Assembly (NCBI RefSeq): GCF_003703395.1
Contig: NZ_RDQN01000008.1
Location: 62,001 to 126,000, forward strand
Length of the DNA stretch: 64,000 nt
Direction: 5' to 3'
DNA from: Pseudoxanthomonas spadix
GTDB lineage: Bacteria > Pseudomonadota > Gammaproteobacteria > Xanthomonadales > Xanthomonadaceae
Shown here in pieces: positions 49,551 through 58,413 of this stretch. The stretch's first letter is position 1. Each line of letters opens with the position of its first letter. A program made the translations under genes and the position numbers. The notes beneath the pieces were generated by a model. That model saw only the letters and a list, made by a program, of their open reading frames with translations. It was not told the origin of the DNA and ran no database searches.

Positions 49551-50447
49551 TCAGGTATTCAGATGCGCGCACAGGTCCTGGTCATCGGGGCAATGGGCAT
49601 GGGTGACCGGAATGCCGTGGGCGCCCAGCACCGCAGCCAGTTGGCGCTGGCGCATCAGGTAATGCTCGTAGCCAAGGGCCAGGCGCTGGGGATCGTCGGT
49701 CGCCGGGGCATTGCGCTTCCTCCAGGCGGCCGGATCCAGCAGCGCCATGCGCACCTCGCCGTCGGCATAGCGCAGCAGTGGCTCGGGCGGGGCGTCCAGC
49801 CACTGCGTGTCTTCCGGTGCCAGCAGCGCAGTCTCGATCAGCGGCCACAGGCCGCCCAGGTGCTGGTGCTGGTACTGCAGGGCCATCATCGCGGCCAGGT
49901 CGTGCAGGGTCATGAAGCGCACGTGCTCGACCCTCGCCCCCAGCCCGTCCTGCAGCTGCAGCGCGGTGTCGGCGCCGGCCATGCCGCGCTCGATCAGGAC
50001 CGCTTCCAGCGCTTGGCCGACCGCATCGACGTCCCCGGGCGCGCCACTGAGCAGCAACGGCAGGACCCGCAGCGCGCCGCCGACCAGCTCCGGATCGGCC
50101 TGGAACGGCCGCGGCACCGCGCCATCGGCCGCGGCGCCAAAGGCGATCACCCGCGGTCCCTGGTCGCGGCCCGGCGCGCGCTGGCGCAGTTCGTCCAGGC
50201 GCCGATGCAGCGGCCAGCCCGGGCGCAGCGCCTCGGCCGGATCGAAGTGCGCGGCGGCCAGGGTGAGTTCCAGCGTGGTGATCTGCGGGACCAGGCCGAC
50301 CAGGTCGCGGGCAATCCTCTCGGCCAGCGCGCCGGCCGCGTCCTGGTCCAGCGCGGCCCGGCGGGGCGGGGCGCCACCGGCCAGTTCCAGGGCCACCAGG
50401 CCCATGACCTGCGCGGTTTGGGGTGCGTGCGTCATGCGATCGATCAT
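49551..50447 (-). CDS. Uncharacterised protein
   Basis: A 298-residue soluble protein without a recognisable family. No signal peptide or membrane segment. It contains many Ala/Leu/Gln-rich helices, a central segment (VRFMTLHDLAAMMALQYQHQHLGG) and a C-terminal YEHYLMRQRQLAAVLGAHGIPVTHAHCPDD with several His and one Cys that could be functional. The ATG at 50447 (MIDRMTHAPQ) is taken, but the ATG at 50435 is equally possible. It is divergent from the thiolase gene with a 202-base gap, convergent with sodC. Confidence 0.6.
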   Translation of the reverse strand: MIDRMTHAPQTAQVMGLVALELAGGAPPRRAALDQDAAGALAERIARDLVGLVPQITTLELTLAAAHFDPAEALRPGWPLHRRLDELRQRAPGRDQGPRVIAFGAAADGAVPRPFQADPELVGGALRVLPLLLSGAPGDVDAVGQALEAVLIERGMAGADTALQLQDGLGARVEHVRFMTLHDLAAMMALQYQHQHLGGLWPLIETALLAPEDTQWLDAPPEPLLRYADGEVRMALLDPAAWRKRNAPATDDPQRLALGYEHYLMRQRQLAAVLGAHGIPVTHAHCPDDQDLCAHLNT

Positions 50448-50649
50448 GTGGGGCAGCAGCGTGTGAACCCATTCTAGCCAGCGGCGCGGACATCACCGTG
50501 ACCATCTCCGGCCACGGCGCATTCACATGCCAGCGCGGAAGGTCAACGTCCAGCGTGGCCGGCCCGCAAACGCGCCGCTACACTGCGCCATACGCCAGCG
50601 CATGCGCGCTGGCGCCTGTTCGAACACGGCCGCCCACCGAGGTTTCTCC

Positions 50650-51930
50650 ATGCCAGCTGTCCGTCCCGTTGCCATTCTTGGCGGAGTCCGCATTCCGTTC
50701 TGCCGTCAGAACACCGCCTATGCGGACGTGGGCAACCTGGGCATGTCGGTGCGCACGCTGGGCGCGCTGGTCGAGCGCTACGGCCTGCACGGGCAGGTCC
50801 TGGGCGAGGTGGCGATGGGCGCGGTGATCAAGCACCCCAGCGACTGGAACCTGGGCCGCGAGGCGGCGCTGTCCTCGGGCCTGTCGCCGCTCACGCCGGG
50901 CATCACCCTGCAGCGCGCCTGCGGCACCAGCCTGGATACCATCGCCTACATCGGCAACCGGATCGCCCTGGGCCAGATCGAGTCGGGCATCGGCGGCGGC
51001 TCGGACTCCACCTCCGAGGTGCCGATCGTCTATGCCAAGAAGCTGCGCGCGCGGCTGTTGGCGGTCAACCGCGCCAAGACGCCCCGGGACAAGGCCCGCG
51101 CGCTGCGCCAGGGCTTCAGGGTCTCCGAGCTCAGGCCCGAGTTCCCCGGCGTGGGCGAACCGCGCACCGGCAAGTCGATGGGCGAGCACTGCGAGGACAT
51201 GGCCAAGGAATGGAACATCTCGCGCGATTCGCAGGACGAGTGGGCGGTGTCCTCGCACCACAAGCTGGCCGCGGCCTATGAGCGCGGTTTCTTCGATGAC
51301 CTGATCGCACCGTTCCGCGGGGTCAGCCGCGACAACATCCTGCGCCCGGACACCTCGCTGGAAAAGCTGGCCACGCTCAAGCCCGCCTTCGACAGGGCGT
51401 CGGGCCGCGGCACCCTGACCGCGGCCAATTCCACGCCGCTGACCGATGGCGCCGCCGCGGTGCTGCTGGCCAGCGACGACTGGGCCGCCGCGCACGGCCA
51501 CGTGCCGCTGGCCTACCTGCGCGATGTGCAGAGCGCGGCGGTGGATTTCGTCCACGGCGAGGGCCTGCTGATGGCGCCCACCATCGCCGTGCCGCAGATG
51601 CTGGCCCGGCATGGACTGGGCCTGCAGGACTTCGACATCTACGAGATCCACGAGGCGTTTGCCGCGCAAGTGCTGTGCACGCTGCGCGCGTGGGAGAGCG
51701 AGGACTACTGCACCCATCGGCTGGGGCTGCCCGGACCGATGGGGCGCATCGATCCGGCCAGGATCAACCCCAACGGGTCCTCGCTGGCCACCGGCCATCC
51801 CTTCGCCGCCACCGGCGCGCGGATCATCGCCACGGTGGCCAAGGAACTGGCCCAGCGCGGCGGTGGGCGCGCACTGGTGTCGATCTGCACCGCCGGCGGC
51901 ATGGGCGTGGTGGCCATTGTCGAACGCTGA
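50650..51930 (+). CDS. Acetyl-CoA C-acyltransferase (thiolase, FadI-like)
   Basis: A 426-residue thiolase. The nucleophile is Cys91 in LQRACGTSLDT. IYEIHEAFAAQ carries the catalytic His region, NPNGSSLATGHPFAATGAR the second His, and SICTAGGMGVV the second active-site Cys. Its length and the KALRQGF-like insert resemble FadI-type (long) thiolases rather than AtoB. No FadJ partner is adjacent, so its pathway (fatty-acid oxidation or other) is not certain. The ATG at 50650 begins PVAILGGVRIPFCRQ. Confidence 0.88.
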   Translation: MPAVRPVAILGGVRIPFCRQNTAYADVGNLGMSVRTLGALVERYGLHGQVLGEVAMGAVIKHPSDWNLGREAALSSGLSPLTPGITLQRACGTSLDTIAYIGNRIALGQIESGIGGGSDSTSEVPIVYAKKLRARLLAVNRAKTPRDKARALRQGFRVSELRPEFPGVGEPRTGKSMGEHCEDMAKEWNISRDSQDEWAVSSHHKLAAAYERGFFDDLIAPFRGVSRDNILRPDTSLEKLATLKPAFDRASGRGTLTAANSTPLTDGAAAVLLASDDWAAAHGHVPLAYLRDVQSAAVDFVHGEGLLMAPTIAVPQMLARHGLGLQDFDIYEIHEAFAAQVLCTLRAWESEDYCTHRLGLPGPMGRIDPARINPNGSSLATGHPFAATGARIIATVAKELAQRGGGRALVSICTAGGMGVVAIVER

Positions 51931-51972
51931 GCTGGATACCCTTCCCAAGCCCAGGGCCAGGGCCGAGGGCGG

Positions 51973-53235
51973 TCAGTCGCGCAGGCGCGGCAGGCCGTGG
52001 ACGTCGCGTTCCTCGGGCACGGCGTGGTCGTGGATGTGCTGGCGCAGGTTGCGGTCGGGTAGCGCTGCGGCCGGCTCGCCGCGGCCGCTGGACAAGGCAT
52101 TGGCGTAGCTGCGGCGGGCCAGCAGTTCCTCGCCAGCGGCGGCGTAGCCGTGGCCCAGTTCCTCCCATGCGTCGGCGCCGGCGCCCTGGGCCAGGGCCCG
52201 ATGCAGGACCTCCTGCGCCTGTGACCACTGGCCCTGCTGGCGCATCAGCCGGGCCAGGGTGAGCAGCAGGCCCGGGCTGTCGGGGTGACTGTGCAGCCAG
52301 CGCTGGACACTGGCCCGGCGCGAATCCGGCTTGCCCACCGGCAGGCGCCCGTAGAGCACGATCAGCGATTCGTCCCAGCGGCTGTCCAGCGCCTGTTCCA
52401 GCGCATGGGTGGCCGCATCGTCCCAGCGCAGCGCGGCAGCACGCTGGGCGTAGGCGGCCACCACGTCCGCTTCGGTGCGCAGCGGCCTGGGCAGCGATTC
52501 CCAGCGTTCGGCCAGGGCGTTGGCATCGTCGGCCTGCAGCAGGGACTGGGTGGCCAGGCGGGTTTCCAGGTCGGCGTAGGCGTTGGCCGACAGCGCCTTG
52601 TGCTGGCGCAGCGGCCCGAGCAGGCCCCAGGCATCGCCGGCGCGGCCGACCTGGGCCAGGGCTTGCGCTCGCAGCGCCAGGCCGCGCGGCGGCAGCGGCT
52701 GGGCGTCGGCTGCATCCAGTGCGACCAGCGCCTGGGCCGGCATGGCGCGCGCCAGGGCGTCTTCGGCCAGCAGCAGGGCATGGGCGGTGGCGCTGCATTC
52801 GGCCAGGGCCTGCAGGTGGCGTTGGATGGAAGGCGCATCGTCGCGCGCCTGCGCGGCGCGCACGGCGGCGGTGCGGGCGATGACCTCGACCTCGCTGTCC
52901 TGCGCGGCGCGATCGAGCAATTTCTCCGCGCGCTGGTAGTGGCCCTGCTGCAGGGCTTCCAGACCGTCGATCAACCGGGCGCGGGCGCGCTTGCGGCGGT
53001 GCCGGCCCCAGGCGCGGAACGGCAGCACCAGCAGCGTCCACACGATCCACAGCACCAGCGCGGTGGCGATCAGGACCACGATCGCGCCGGGCACGGTGGC
53101 GGTGAGGTCATAGCCACCGACGCGCACGAACACCTGGCCCCAGTCGCGCAGGTCCTCGCGCGCGAGCCACTGCGCGCCAAGCACGCCCAGGGCGACCAGC
53201 ACCAGCAAGACCAGGCAGATGCGCAGGGCCTTCAT
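51973..53235 (-). CDS. hemY: Heme biosynthesis protein HemY (TPR membrane protein)
   Basis: A 420-residue inner-membrane protein. Two hydrophobic helices at about 4-24 and 42-64 anchor it. A basic segment RHRRKRARARLIDG precedes TPR-type helical repeats (LEALQQGHYQRAEKLLDRAA, PALLLTLARL-like) to the C-terminus. HemY N-domain family proteins of this type accompany hemX and hemD in gammaproteobacteria, with unclear role; it is not protoporphyrinogen oxidase. Its start overlaps the hemX stop (ATGA), so the hemD-hemX-hemY order is one operon. Confidence 0.88.
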   Translation of the reverse strand: MKALRICLVLLVLVALGVLGAQWLAREDLRDWGQVFVRVGGYDLTATVPGAIVVLIATALVLWIVWTLLVLPFRAWGRHRRKRARARLIDGLEALQQGHYQRAEKLLDRAAQDSEVEVIARTAAVRAAQARDDAPSIQRHLQALAECSATAHALLLAEDALARAMPAQALVALDAADAQPLPPRGLALRAQALAQVGRAGDAWGLLGPLRQHKALSANAYADLETRLATQSLLQADDANALAERWESLPRPLRTEADVVAAYAQRAAALRWDDAATHALEQALDSRWDESLIVLYGRLPVGKPDSRRASVQRWLHSHPDSPGLLLTLARLMRQQGQWSQAQEVLHRALAQGAGADAWEELGHGYAAAGEELLARRSYANALSSGRGEPAAALPDRNLRQHIHDHAVPEERDVHGLPRLRD

Positions 53236-54278
53236 GGCGCGCCTTCATCGGACGCGGCGGCCGCCGGCTGCGGCGCCAGCGGCGGGGCCGGTGGTGGCGC
53301 GGGCTTGCCACCCATGGCCTGCAGCTGGCGCAGGGTGCTGCCCAGTTCCGGCAGCGGCGCGGTCAGCGGCAGCGCGGCCAGCCGGGTCAGCCGGGCTTCC
53401 ACGGCCCTGGCCTGCGGCGAGGCCGGCCACAGCCGCGGCAGCCAGGCCGCCGCGCGCAGCACCGCAGCCTGGAGGGCCGGCGCGTCGTTGCGTTCCAGCG
53501 CGGCGCGGGCCAGGGTCAGTTCCAGCTGCAGGGCGTTTTCGAAGGCCGCGCGCTGGGCCGGCGCGATGGCCACGCGTGCGCCGCTGGGACGCACGTCGAT
53601 CAGCGGTGCAAGGATGCGCTGCCAACGCGGGCGTGCGGGGTCCTCGTCAGCCACCTTCTGCGGCAGCTGCGCCAGTGCGGCGCTGACCTGTTCCAGCTGC
53701 TGCACCGCCTGGGCGCGCGGGCCTTGGCCGAGGCGGCCGATCGCGCTGCGTTCCTGTTCCAGCGCCTGCCTGAGGTTGAGCAGGCGCGGATCGTCCAGCC
53801 CGGCCAGGGTGTCGGCGGCCAGCGCGTAGGCCTGCTGCGCGCCGGGCAGGTCGCCGGCGATGGTCAGGCGCTGGGCGGCCAGGTGCAGTTCCAGCTCGGC
53901 CTGATCCAGGCGCAGCGCGGCCGCGCCCTGGCGGGTGGAATCGGCCAGCTTGGCCACGCTGTCTTCCAGCAGGGCGCCGCGCTGGCTCAGGCCGAGAATT
54001 TCGTCGCGCAGCACCCGGTTGGTGGCGGCCAGGTCCCGGAGGCGCTCGTTCTGCGCGCGCAGGTCGCGGCGCAGGGTTTCGATGCGGGCCTCCAGTGCGT
54101 CGACCTGCTGCTCGGCCTGGTCCTGCTGGCCGGTGGTCCAGGCCTGCCACTGCTGCCAGCCGTACCAGGCGGCCGCGGCCAGGGCCACGAGCAGCAGCAG
54201 GACCACGATCGGCAGCCCCAGGCGACGGCGCGGACGTTCGATTGGCTCGTGCTCGGCGGCGAACTGGTTCAAGGGCAA
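53232..54278 (-). CDS. hemX: HemX family protein (uroporphyrinogen-III C-methyltransferase-like annotation)
   Basis: A 348-residue membrane protein with one N-terminal helix (about 24-44, IVVLLLLVALAAAAWYG). A long coiled coil follows (QVDALEARIETLRRDLRAQNERL), and the rest is a periplasmic or cytoplasmic helical domain. It has the HemX architecture: databases often name it uroporphyrinogen-III methyltransferase, but no SAM-binding motif is visible. A Pro/Ala-rich tail (KPAPPPAPPLAPQPAAAA) ends it. It follows hemD by 39 bases and overlaps hemY. Confidence 0.85.
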   Translation of the reverse strand: MPLNQFAAEHEPIERPRRRLGLPIVVLLLLVALAAAAWYGWQQWQAWTTGQQDQAEQQVDALEARIETLRRDLRAQNERLRDLAATNRVLRDEILGLSQRGALLEDSVAKLADSTRQGAAALRLDQAELELHLAAQRLTIAGDLPGAQQAYALAADTLAGLDDPRLLNLRQALEQERSAIGRLGQGPRAQAVQQLEQVSAALAQLPQKVADEDPARPRWQRILAPLIDVRPSGARVAIAPAQRAAFENALQLELTLARAALERNDAPALQAAVLRAAAWLPRLWPASPQARAVEARLTRLAALPLTAPLPELGSTLRQLQAMGGKPAPPPAPPLAPQPAAAASDEGAP

Positions 54279-54317
54279 CTCCGAAGTGCGGGCCGGCGTG
54301 ATGCAACGGCCGCCATG

Positions 54318-55088
54318 CTAACGGAACCCGGGTGAGAACAAGGCCTTGGCCGCGCTCAGCAACTGCGCCGGGCGCGGGCCCTGCGCCTGCACGACCCGGG
54401 CGAAGCCGGCATCGGTGGCCGCCTCCATCAGCCGCGCGCTGGCCGCGACCGCCGGATGAATGAGCAAGGTCCGCTGCGCATCGGCCGCAAGCTGCTGCTG
54501 CACCTGACGCAAGGCGCCGGCACTGGTCAGCGCCACCCACGCCGGTGCCTCCAGCTCCCGCAGCCGCTGCAGCCCGGTGGCGGACACCGGCAAGGGCTGG
54601 CGCAGGTAGATCTGGGCCAGGTGCAGCCGGGCGCCGCGCGCCTGCAGCGCCGGCGCCAGCAGGCCGCGGCCATCGGGCGCGGTCACCAGGCCGACACTGC
54701 GCCGGGCAAGATCGGACAGCGCGGGCAGGGCGAGCAGGCCTTCGCTGTCCATGCGCGCCGGCGCGATCGCCGCTTCGATGCCATGCCGACCCAGCGCCGC
54801 GCGCGTGCCGCTGCCGGTGGCGATCCACGCCTGGTGCGCGCGCATGGCCAGCGGCTGCATGGCTGCGGCAAAGCGCACCGCCGCCGGGCTGGTGAACAGC
54901 ACCACGTCGGCCTGCAGGGCCTGGCGCAACTGGTCGCGCGCGTCAGCGTCGTCGCGCGCGACCAGCTTCCATGGCGAAAGTGCGATCAGGCCGGCGCCGC
55001 AGCGCGCCGCGGCCTGGCGCAGCGCCGCGTGCGTGCCCTGCGGCCGCAGCGAGATGACGTACCATGCGCGCGCTCGATCCGGACCCAT
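54318..55088 (-). CDS. hemD: Uroporphyrinogen-III synthase
   Basis: A 256-residue two-domain enzyme that closes hydroxymethylbilane to uroporphyrinogen III, the fork point of heme synthesis. The family is weakly conserved; recognisable parts are VLFTSPAAVRFAAAM, SVGLVTAPDGRGLLAPAL and VALTSAGALRQV. The order hemD-hemX-hemY supports the assignment. No hemC is seen in the window. It is divergent from the thioesterase gene by 17 bases. Confidence 0.87.
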   Translation of the reverse strand: MGPDRARAWYVISLRPQGTHAALRQAAARCGAGLIALSPWKLVARDDADARDQLRQALQADVVLFTSPAAVRFAAAMQPLAMRAHQAWIATGSGTRAALGRHGIEAAIAPARMDSEGLLALPALSDLARRSVGLVTAPDGRGLLAPALQARGARLHLAQIYLRQPLPVSATGLQRLRELEAPAWVALTSAGALRQVQQQLAADAQRTLLIHPAVAASARLMEAATDAGFARVVQAQGPRPAQLLSAAKALFSPGFR

Positions 55089-55105
55089 GAATACAAGACT
55101 ACGCG

Positions 55106-55564
55106 ATGGATCTCGACGACCTGCTGGTGCCGCTGCGCGCGACCTGCGCCTCCATGCCGCCCCTGGTGGCCATGCAGCTGGAGCTGCGCCATTTCGACGG
55201 GCAGCGCCTGTACGTGTACGCGCCGCTGGCGGCCAACGTCAACGACAAGGGCAGCGCCTTCGGTGGCAGCCTGAGCGCACTGATGACCATCGCCGGCTGG
55301 GCCCTGGCCACGCTGAAGCTGCAGCAGGCGGGCCTTGCGGCCGACGTGTACGTGGCCACCAGCAGCGTGCGCTACCGCGCGCCGCTGCTGGACGACCTGC
55401 ATGCGCAGGCCTGGCTGGAACCGGACGCCGACTGGGCCGATTTCATCGACACTTTCGGTCGCCTCGGCAAGGCGCGCGTGCCGCTGCTGGCGCAGGTGCT
55501 GCTGCCTGAAGGCGGGGTGGCCGCCGAGCTGTCCGGGCGCTATGTGGCGCTGGCCAAGGGTTAG
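55106..55564 (+). CDS. YiiD C-terminal-type thioesterase
   Basis: A 152-residue hotdog-fold protein. The block NVNDKGSAFGGSLSALMTIAGWAL is the helix-containing signature of the YiiD_C family; SSVRYRAPL and a late GRYVALAKG follow. In some bacteria this domain is fused to an acetyltransferase; here it is alone. The substrate is unknown. The start is 17 bases from divergent hemD. Confidence 0.82.
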   Translation: MDLDDLLVPLRATCASMPPLVAMQLELRHFDGQRLYVYAPLAANVNDKGSAFGGSLSALMTIAGWALATLKLQQAGLAADVYVATSSVRYRAPLLDDLHAQAWLEPDADWADFIDTFGRLGKARVPLLAQVLLPEGGVAAELSGRYVALAKG

Positions 55565-55595
55565 CATGCCCGGCACAGGCAAGGGGACGATCACC

Positions 55596-56024
55596 GTGGC
55601 ACGACTTTTCTGGATGACCCTGGCGGTGCTGCTGCTGGCCAGCAGCGCGCTGCCTGCGCAGGCAGCCACCAGCCGGGCCAAGCAGCGCAAGCTGACCGAC
55701 ACCCAGATGCTGTTCTCCAAGGCCATGCGCTGGGGCGATTTCGAACAGGCCTGGGGCGTGGTCGATCCGAAAGTGCGCGAGCAACGCCCGCTGAGCGCGC
55801 TGCAACTGTCGCGCTACCAGCAGGTGCAGGTCAGTGGCTACAGCGAGATCGGCAGCCTGGGCGGAGCCGATGGCGTGGTGGTGCGGCTGATGGAGATGCG
55901 CGTGGTCAACCGCAACACCATGGCCGAACGCACCCTGCGCATCCGCGAGCGCTGGCGCTGGGATGACGCGGCCGGCCAATGGTGGCTGCTGGACGGCCTG
56001 CCCGACCCCTGGCAGGGCCAGTAA
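55596..56024 (+). CDS. Small exported protein of unknown function
   Basis: A 142-residue protein. The GTG at 55596, with GGGGA eight bases upstream, places a signal peptide (VARLFWMTLAVLLLASSALPAQA) at the N-terminus; the ATG at 55566 would add ten residues. The mature part is basic and then contains a compact domain (QMLFSKAMRWGDFEQAWGVVDP ... RIRERWRWDDAAGQWWLLDGLPDPWQGQ). The W-rich C-terminus suggests a small folded periplasmic domain. Family not recognised. Confidence 0.65.
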   Translation: MARLFWMTLAVLLLASSALPAQAATSRAKQRKLTDTQMLFSKAMRWGDFEQAWGVVDPKVREQRPLSALQLSRYQQVQVSGYSEIGSLGGADGVVVRLMEMRVVNRNTMAERTLRIRERWRWDDAAGQWWLLDGLPDPWQGQ

Positions 56025-56089
56025 GCCCGTCCTGGCCGCGCTGTGCGACAATCGCCGGCCTTTTCACGCCCACCGATGCCTCTTCTGCC

Positions 56090-56524
56090 GTGAACTTCGA
56101 ACAACTCAAGGCGTTCGCCGCCGACAACGCCATGCTGTCGCTGGCCCTGGCGGGCCTGACCATCGCGCTCATCGTGACCGAGGTCATGCGCCTGTTCCGC
56201 GGCTACACCGGCCTGCGCCCGGCCCAGCTGACCGCGCTGGTCAACACCGAGAACGCCCTGGTGCTGGATCTTTCGGCCACCGGCGAGTTCGAAAAGGGCC
56301 ATATCCCCGGCAGCAAGAACCTGCCCGGCAAGTTCGATCCCAGGCACAAGCTGCTGGCCGGTGCGACCGAGCGCCCGGTGGTGCTGGTGTGCCGCAGCGG
56401 CCAGACCGCGCCGGCTGCCGCGGCGCAGCTGAAGAAGGCCGGCTTCACCAGGGTCTACGTGCTCGAAGGCGGGGTGGCCGCCTGGCAGGCAGCCGACCTG
56501 CCGCTGGCCAAGGGCCGCGCCTGA
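56090..56524 (+). CDS. Rhodanese-like protein with N-terminal membrane helix (YibN type)
   Basis: A 144-residue protein. An N-terminal helix (AMLSLALAGLTIALIVTEV) anchors a rhodanese domain with the active-site Cys in VVLVCRSGQTAPAAA. Upstream gene order (rhodanese - secB - gpsA) is conserved in many gammaproteobacteria, where it is called YibN. Start is GTG at 56090 (VNFEQLKAFAADN). It may transfer sulfur to a membrane partner; no partner is known. Confidence 0.87.
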   Translation: MNFEQLKAFAADNAMLSLALAGLTIALIVTEVMRLFRGYTGLRPAQLTALVNTENALVLDLSATGEFEKGHIPGSKNLPGKFDPRHKLLAGATERPVVLVCRSGQTAPAAAAQLKKAGFTRVYVLEGGVAAWQAADLPLAKGRA

Positions 56525-56626
56525 GCGCTGAACAGGCGCGCCGCCCCTGAACCGGGCCGGACGCGGCGCCACCCCATGCGATAATCCCGGGTTTTCCACC
56601 CATCACTGCACGATTTTGCGGAGTAC

Positions 56627-57148
56627 ATGATGTCCGACCAGACCACCAATGGCGCCACCCAGGCCGCTGACCAGGCCACCGGCCCGAACTTCACCGTCGA
56701 GAAGATCTACGTCAAGGACGTGTCCTTCGAGGTGCCCGGCGCCCCGGCGATCTACTCGGAGAACATCGCGCCCGAGCTCAACCTCAACCTCAACCAGCGC
56801 GTCCAGCGCCTGGCCGAGAATGCCTTCGAGGTGGTGCTGGGGGTGACCCTGACCTGCAAGGCCGGCGACAAGACCGCCTACGTGGCCGAAGTGCAGCAGG
56901 CCGGGGTGTTCGGCCTGGCCGGTTTCGATGCGCAGACCATCGACGCGCTGCTGGGCACCCAGTGCCCGAGCATCCTGTTCCCGTACGTGCGCCAGCTGCT
57001 GAGCGAGCTGATCCAGGCCGGCGGCTTCCCGCCGTTCTTCCTGCAGCCGATCAACTTCGACGGCCTGTACGCCGAGACCCTGCGCCAGCGTTCGCAGCAG
57101 GGCCAGGTGGGCACTATCGAGAACGATCCGCCGGTCGGCAACGTCTGA
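56627..57148 (+). CDS. secB: Protein-export chaperone SecB
   Basis: A 173-residue (or 172 from the second ATG) tetrameric chaperone that keeps preproteins unfolded and hands them to SecA. The SecB core starts [19 protein letters not shown] and has [52 protein letters not shown] and QPINFDGLY. The ATG at 56630 has better spacing from GGAG than the one at 56627. It lies between the rhodanese gene and gpsA. Confidence 0.96.
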   Translation: MMSDQTTNGATQAADQATGPNFTVEKIYVKDVSFEVPGAPAIYSENIAPELNLNLNQRVQRLAENAFEVVLGVTLTCKAGDKTAYVAEVQQAGVFGLAGFDAQTIDALLGTQCPSILFPYVRQLLSELIQAGGFPPFFLQPINFDGLYAETLRQRSQQGQVGTIENDPPVGNV

Positions 57149-57203
57149 TCTTGCCGCGGTCTGTGCTTAAGCTTGGCCCCCTGCGCCATGCCAGGGGGAT
57201 GCA

Positions 57204-58235
57204 ATGAAACCTTTGAAAGTCGCGGTGCTCGGTGCCGGTTCCTGGGGAACCGCGCTGGCCGCCCTGATCGCCCGCCACGGCCACCAGGCCGTGCTGTGGG
57301 GACGCGATCCAGCGGTGGCCCGGGCCATCGATGCCGGCCACGAGAATCCGCGCTACCTGCCCGGGATCGCGCTCCCGGTGAACCTGCACGCCACCACCGA
57401 CCTGGCCGCGGCCATGGCCGATGCCGACCAGGTGCTGGTCGTGGTGCCCTCGCACGCCTTCACCGAAACCCTGCACCTGCTGGCCCCGCTGCTGCCGGCC
57501 GGCGTGGGCGTGAGCTGGGCGACCAAGGGCTTCGAGCCGGGCACGGGCCGATTCCTGCATGAAGTGGCCGAGGACGTGCTGGGCAGCGGCGTGTCGCTGG
57601 CCGTGGTCACCGGCCCATCCTTCGCCAGGGAGGTTGCCCAGGGCCTGCCGACCGCGGTGACCATCCATGGTGCAGACGAGGCTTTCTGCCAGCAGGTGGC
57701 CGACGTCCTGCACGGCCCCACCTTCCGCGCCTACACCGGCAACGACATGGTCGGCGCCGAGCTGGGCGGGGCGATGAAGAACGTGCTGGCCGTGGCCACC
57801 GGCGTGTCCGACGGCATGGGCCTGGGCCTCAATGCCCGCGCCGGCCTGATCACCCGCGGCCTCAACGAGATGCTGCGCCTGGCCGCGGCGATCGGCGCGC
57901 GCCCGGAAACACTGATGGGCCTGGCCGGCCTGGGCGACCTGGTCCTGACCTGCACCGGTGACCTCTCGCGCAACCGCCGCCTGGGCCTGGCCCTGGGCCG
58001 CGGCCAGGCCATCGCCGAGGCGGTCAGGGAAATCGGCCAGGTGGTCGAGTCGGTGCAGACCGCCGACGAGGTCATGCGCCAGGCGCGCAGGCACCGGATC
58101 GACCTGTCGATCACCGAGGCGGTGGGCGATGTCCTGCACGGCGACATCACCCCGCGCGAGGCCCTGGAGCGACTGCTGGCCCGCGAGCAGAAGCCGGAAT
58201 ATCCGCAAACCCTGTTCAAGGATGCAGCTGGCTGA
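57204..58235 (+). CDS. gpsA: Glycerol-3-phosphate dehydrogenase [NAD(P)+]
   Basis: A 343-residue enzyme giving sn-glycerol-3-phosphate for phospholipid synthesis. The nucleotide-binding motif is [12 protein letters not shown] (residues 8-19). [30 protein letters not shown] and the substrate-binding region [23 protein letters not shown] with the catalytic Lys follow. [21 protein letters not shown] is also characteristic. Its start has GGGGG nine bases upstream. It follows secB by 55 bases. Confidence 0.96.
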   Translation: MKPLKVAVLGAGSWGTALAALIARHGHQAVLWGRDPAVARAIDAGHENPRYLPGIALPVNLHATTDLAAAMADADQVLVVVPSHAFTETLHLLAPLLPAGVGVSWATKGFEPGTGRFLHEVAEDVLGSGVSLAVVTGPSFAREVAQGLPTAVTIHGADEAFCQQVADVLHGPTFRAYTGNDMVGAELGGAMKNVLAVATGVSDGMGLGLNARAGLITRGLNEMLRLAAAIGARPETLMGLAGLGDLVLTCTGDLSRNRRLGLALGRGQAIAEAVREIGQVVESVQTADEVMRQARRHRIDLSITEAVGDVLHGDITPREALERLLAREQKPEYPQTLFKDAAG

Positions 58236-58413
58236 GCGCCACTGCCGCCCGGGAGGCCTTGCGCCTGCCTTCGCGCCGGCTTCGCATGGCCTGCCGATGG
58301 GGAGGCCATGTTTTCCGGTGCACCCGACGCCTTCAGGCAGCGCTTCCGGGGAGCGAACCCGGCTTTCAACCGGCTGTGATCTTCGAGAGGACGACAACCG
58401 ATCATCAGGCCGG

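Noticed and set aside
53232-54278. True uroporphyrinogen-III C-methyltransferase
   Set aside because: No SAM-binding or CobA-type motifs; it has the membrane helix plus coiled coil of HemX.
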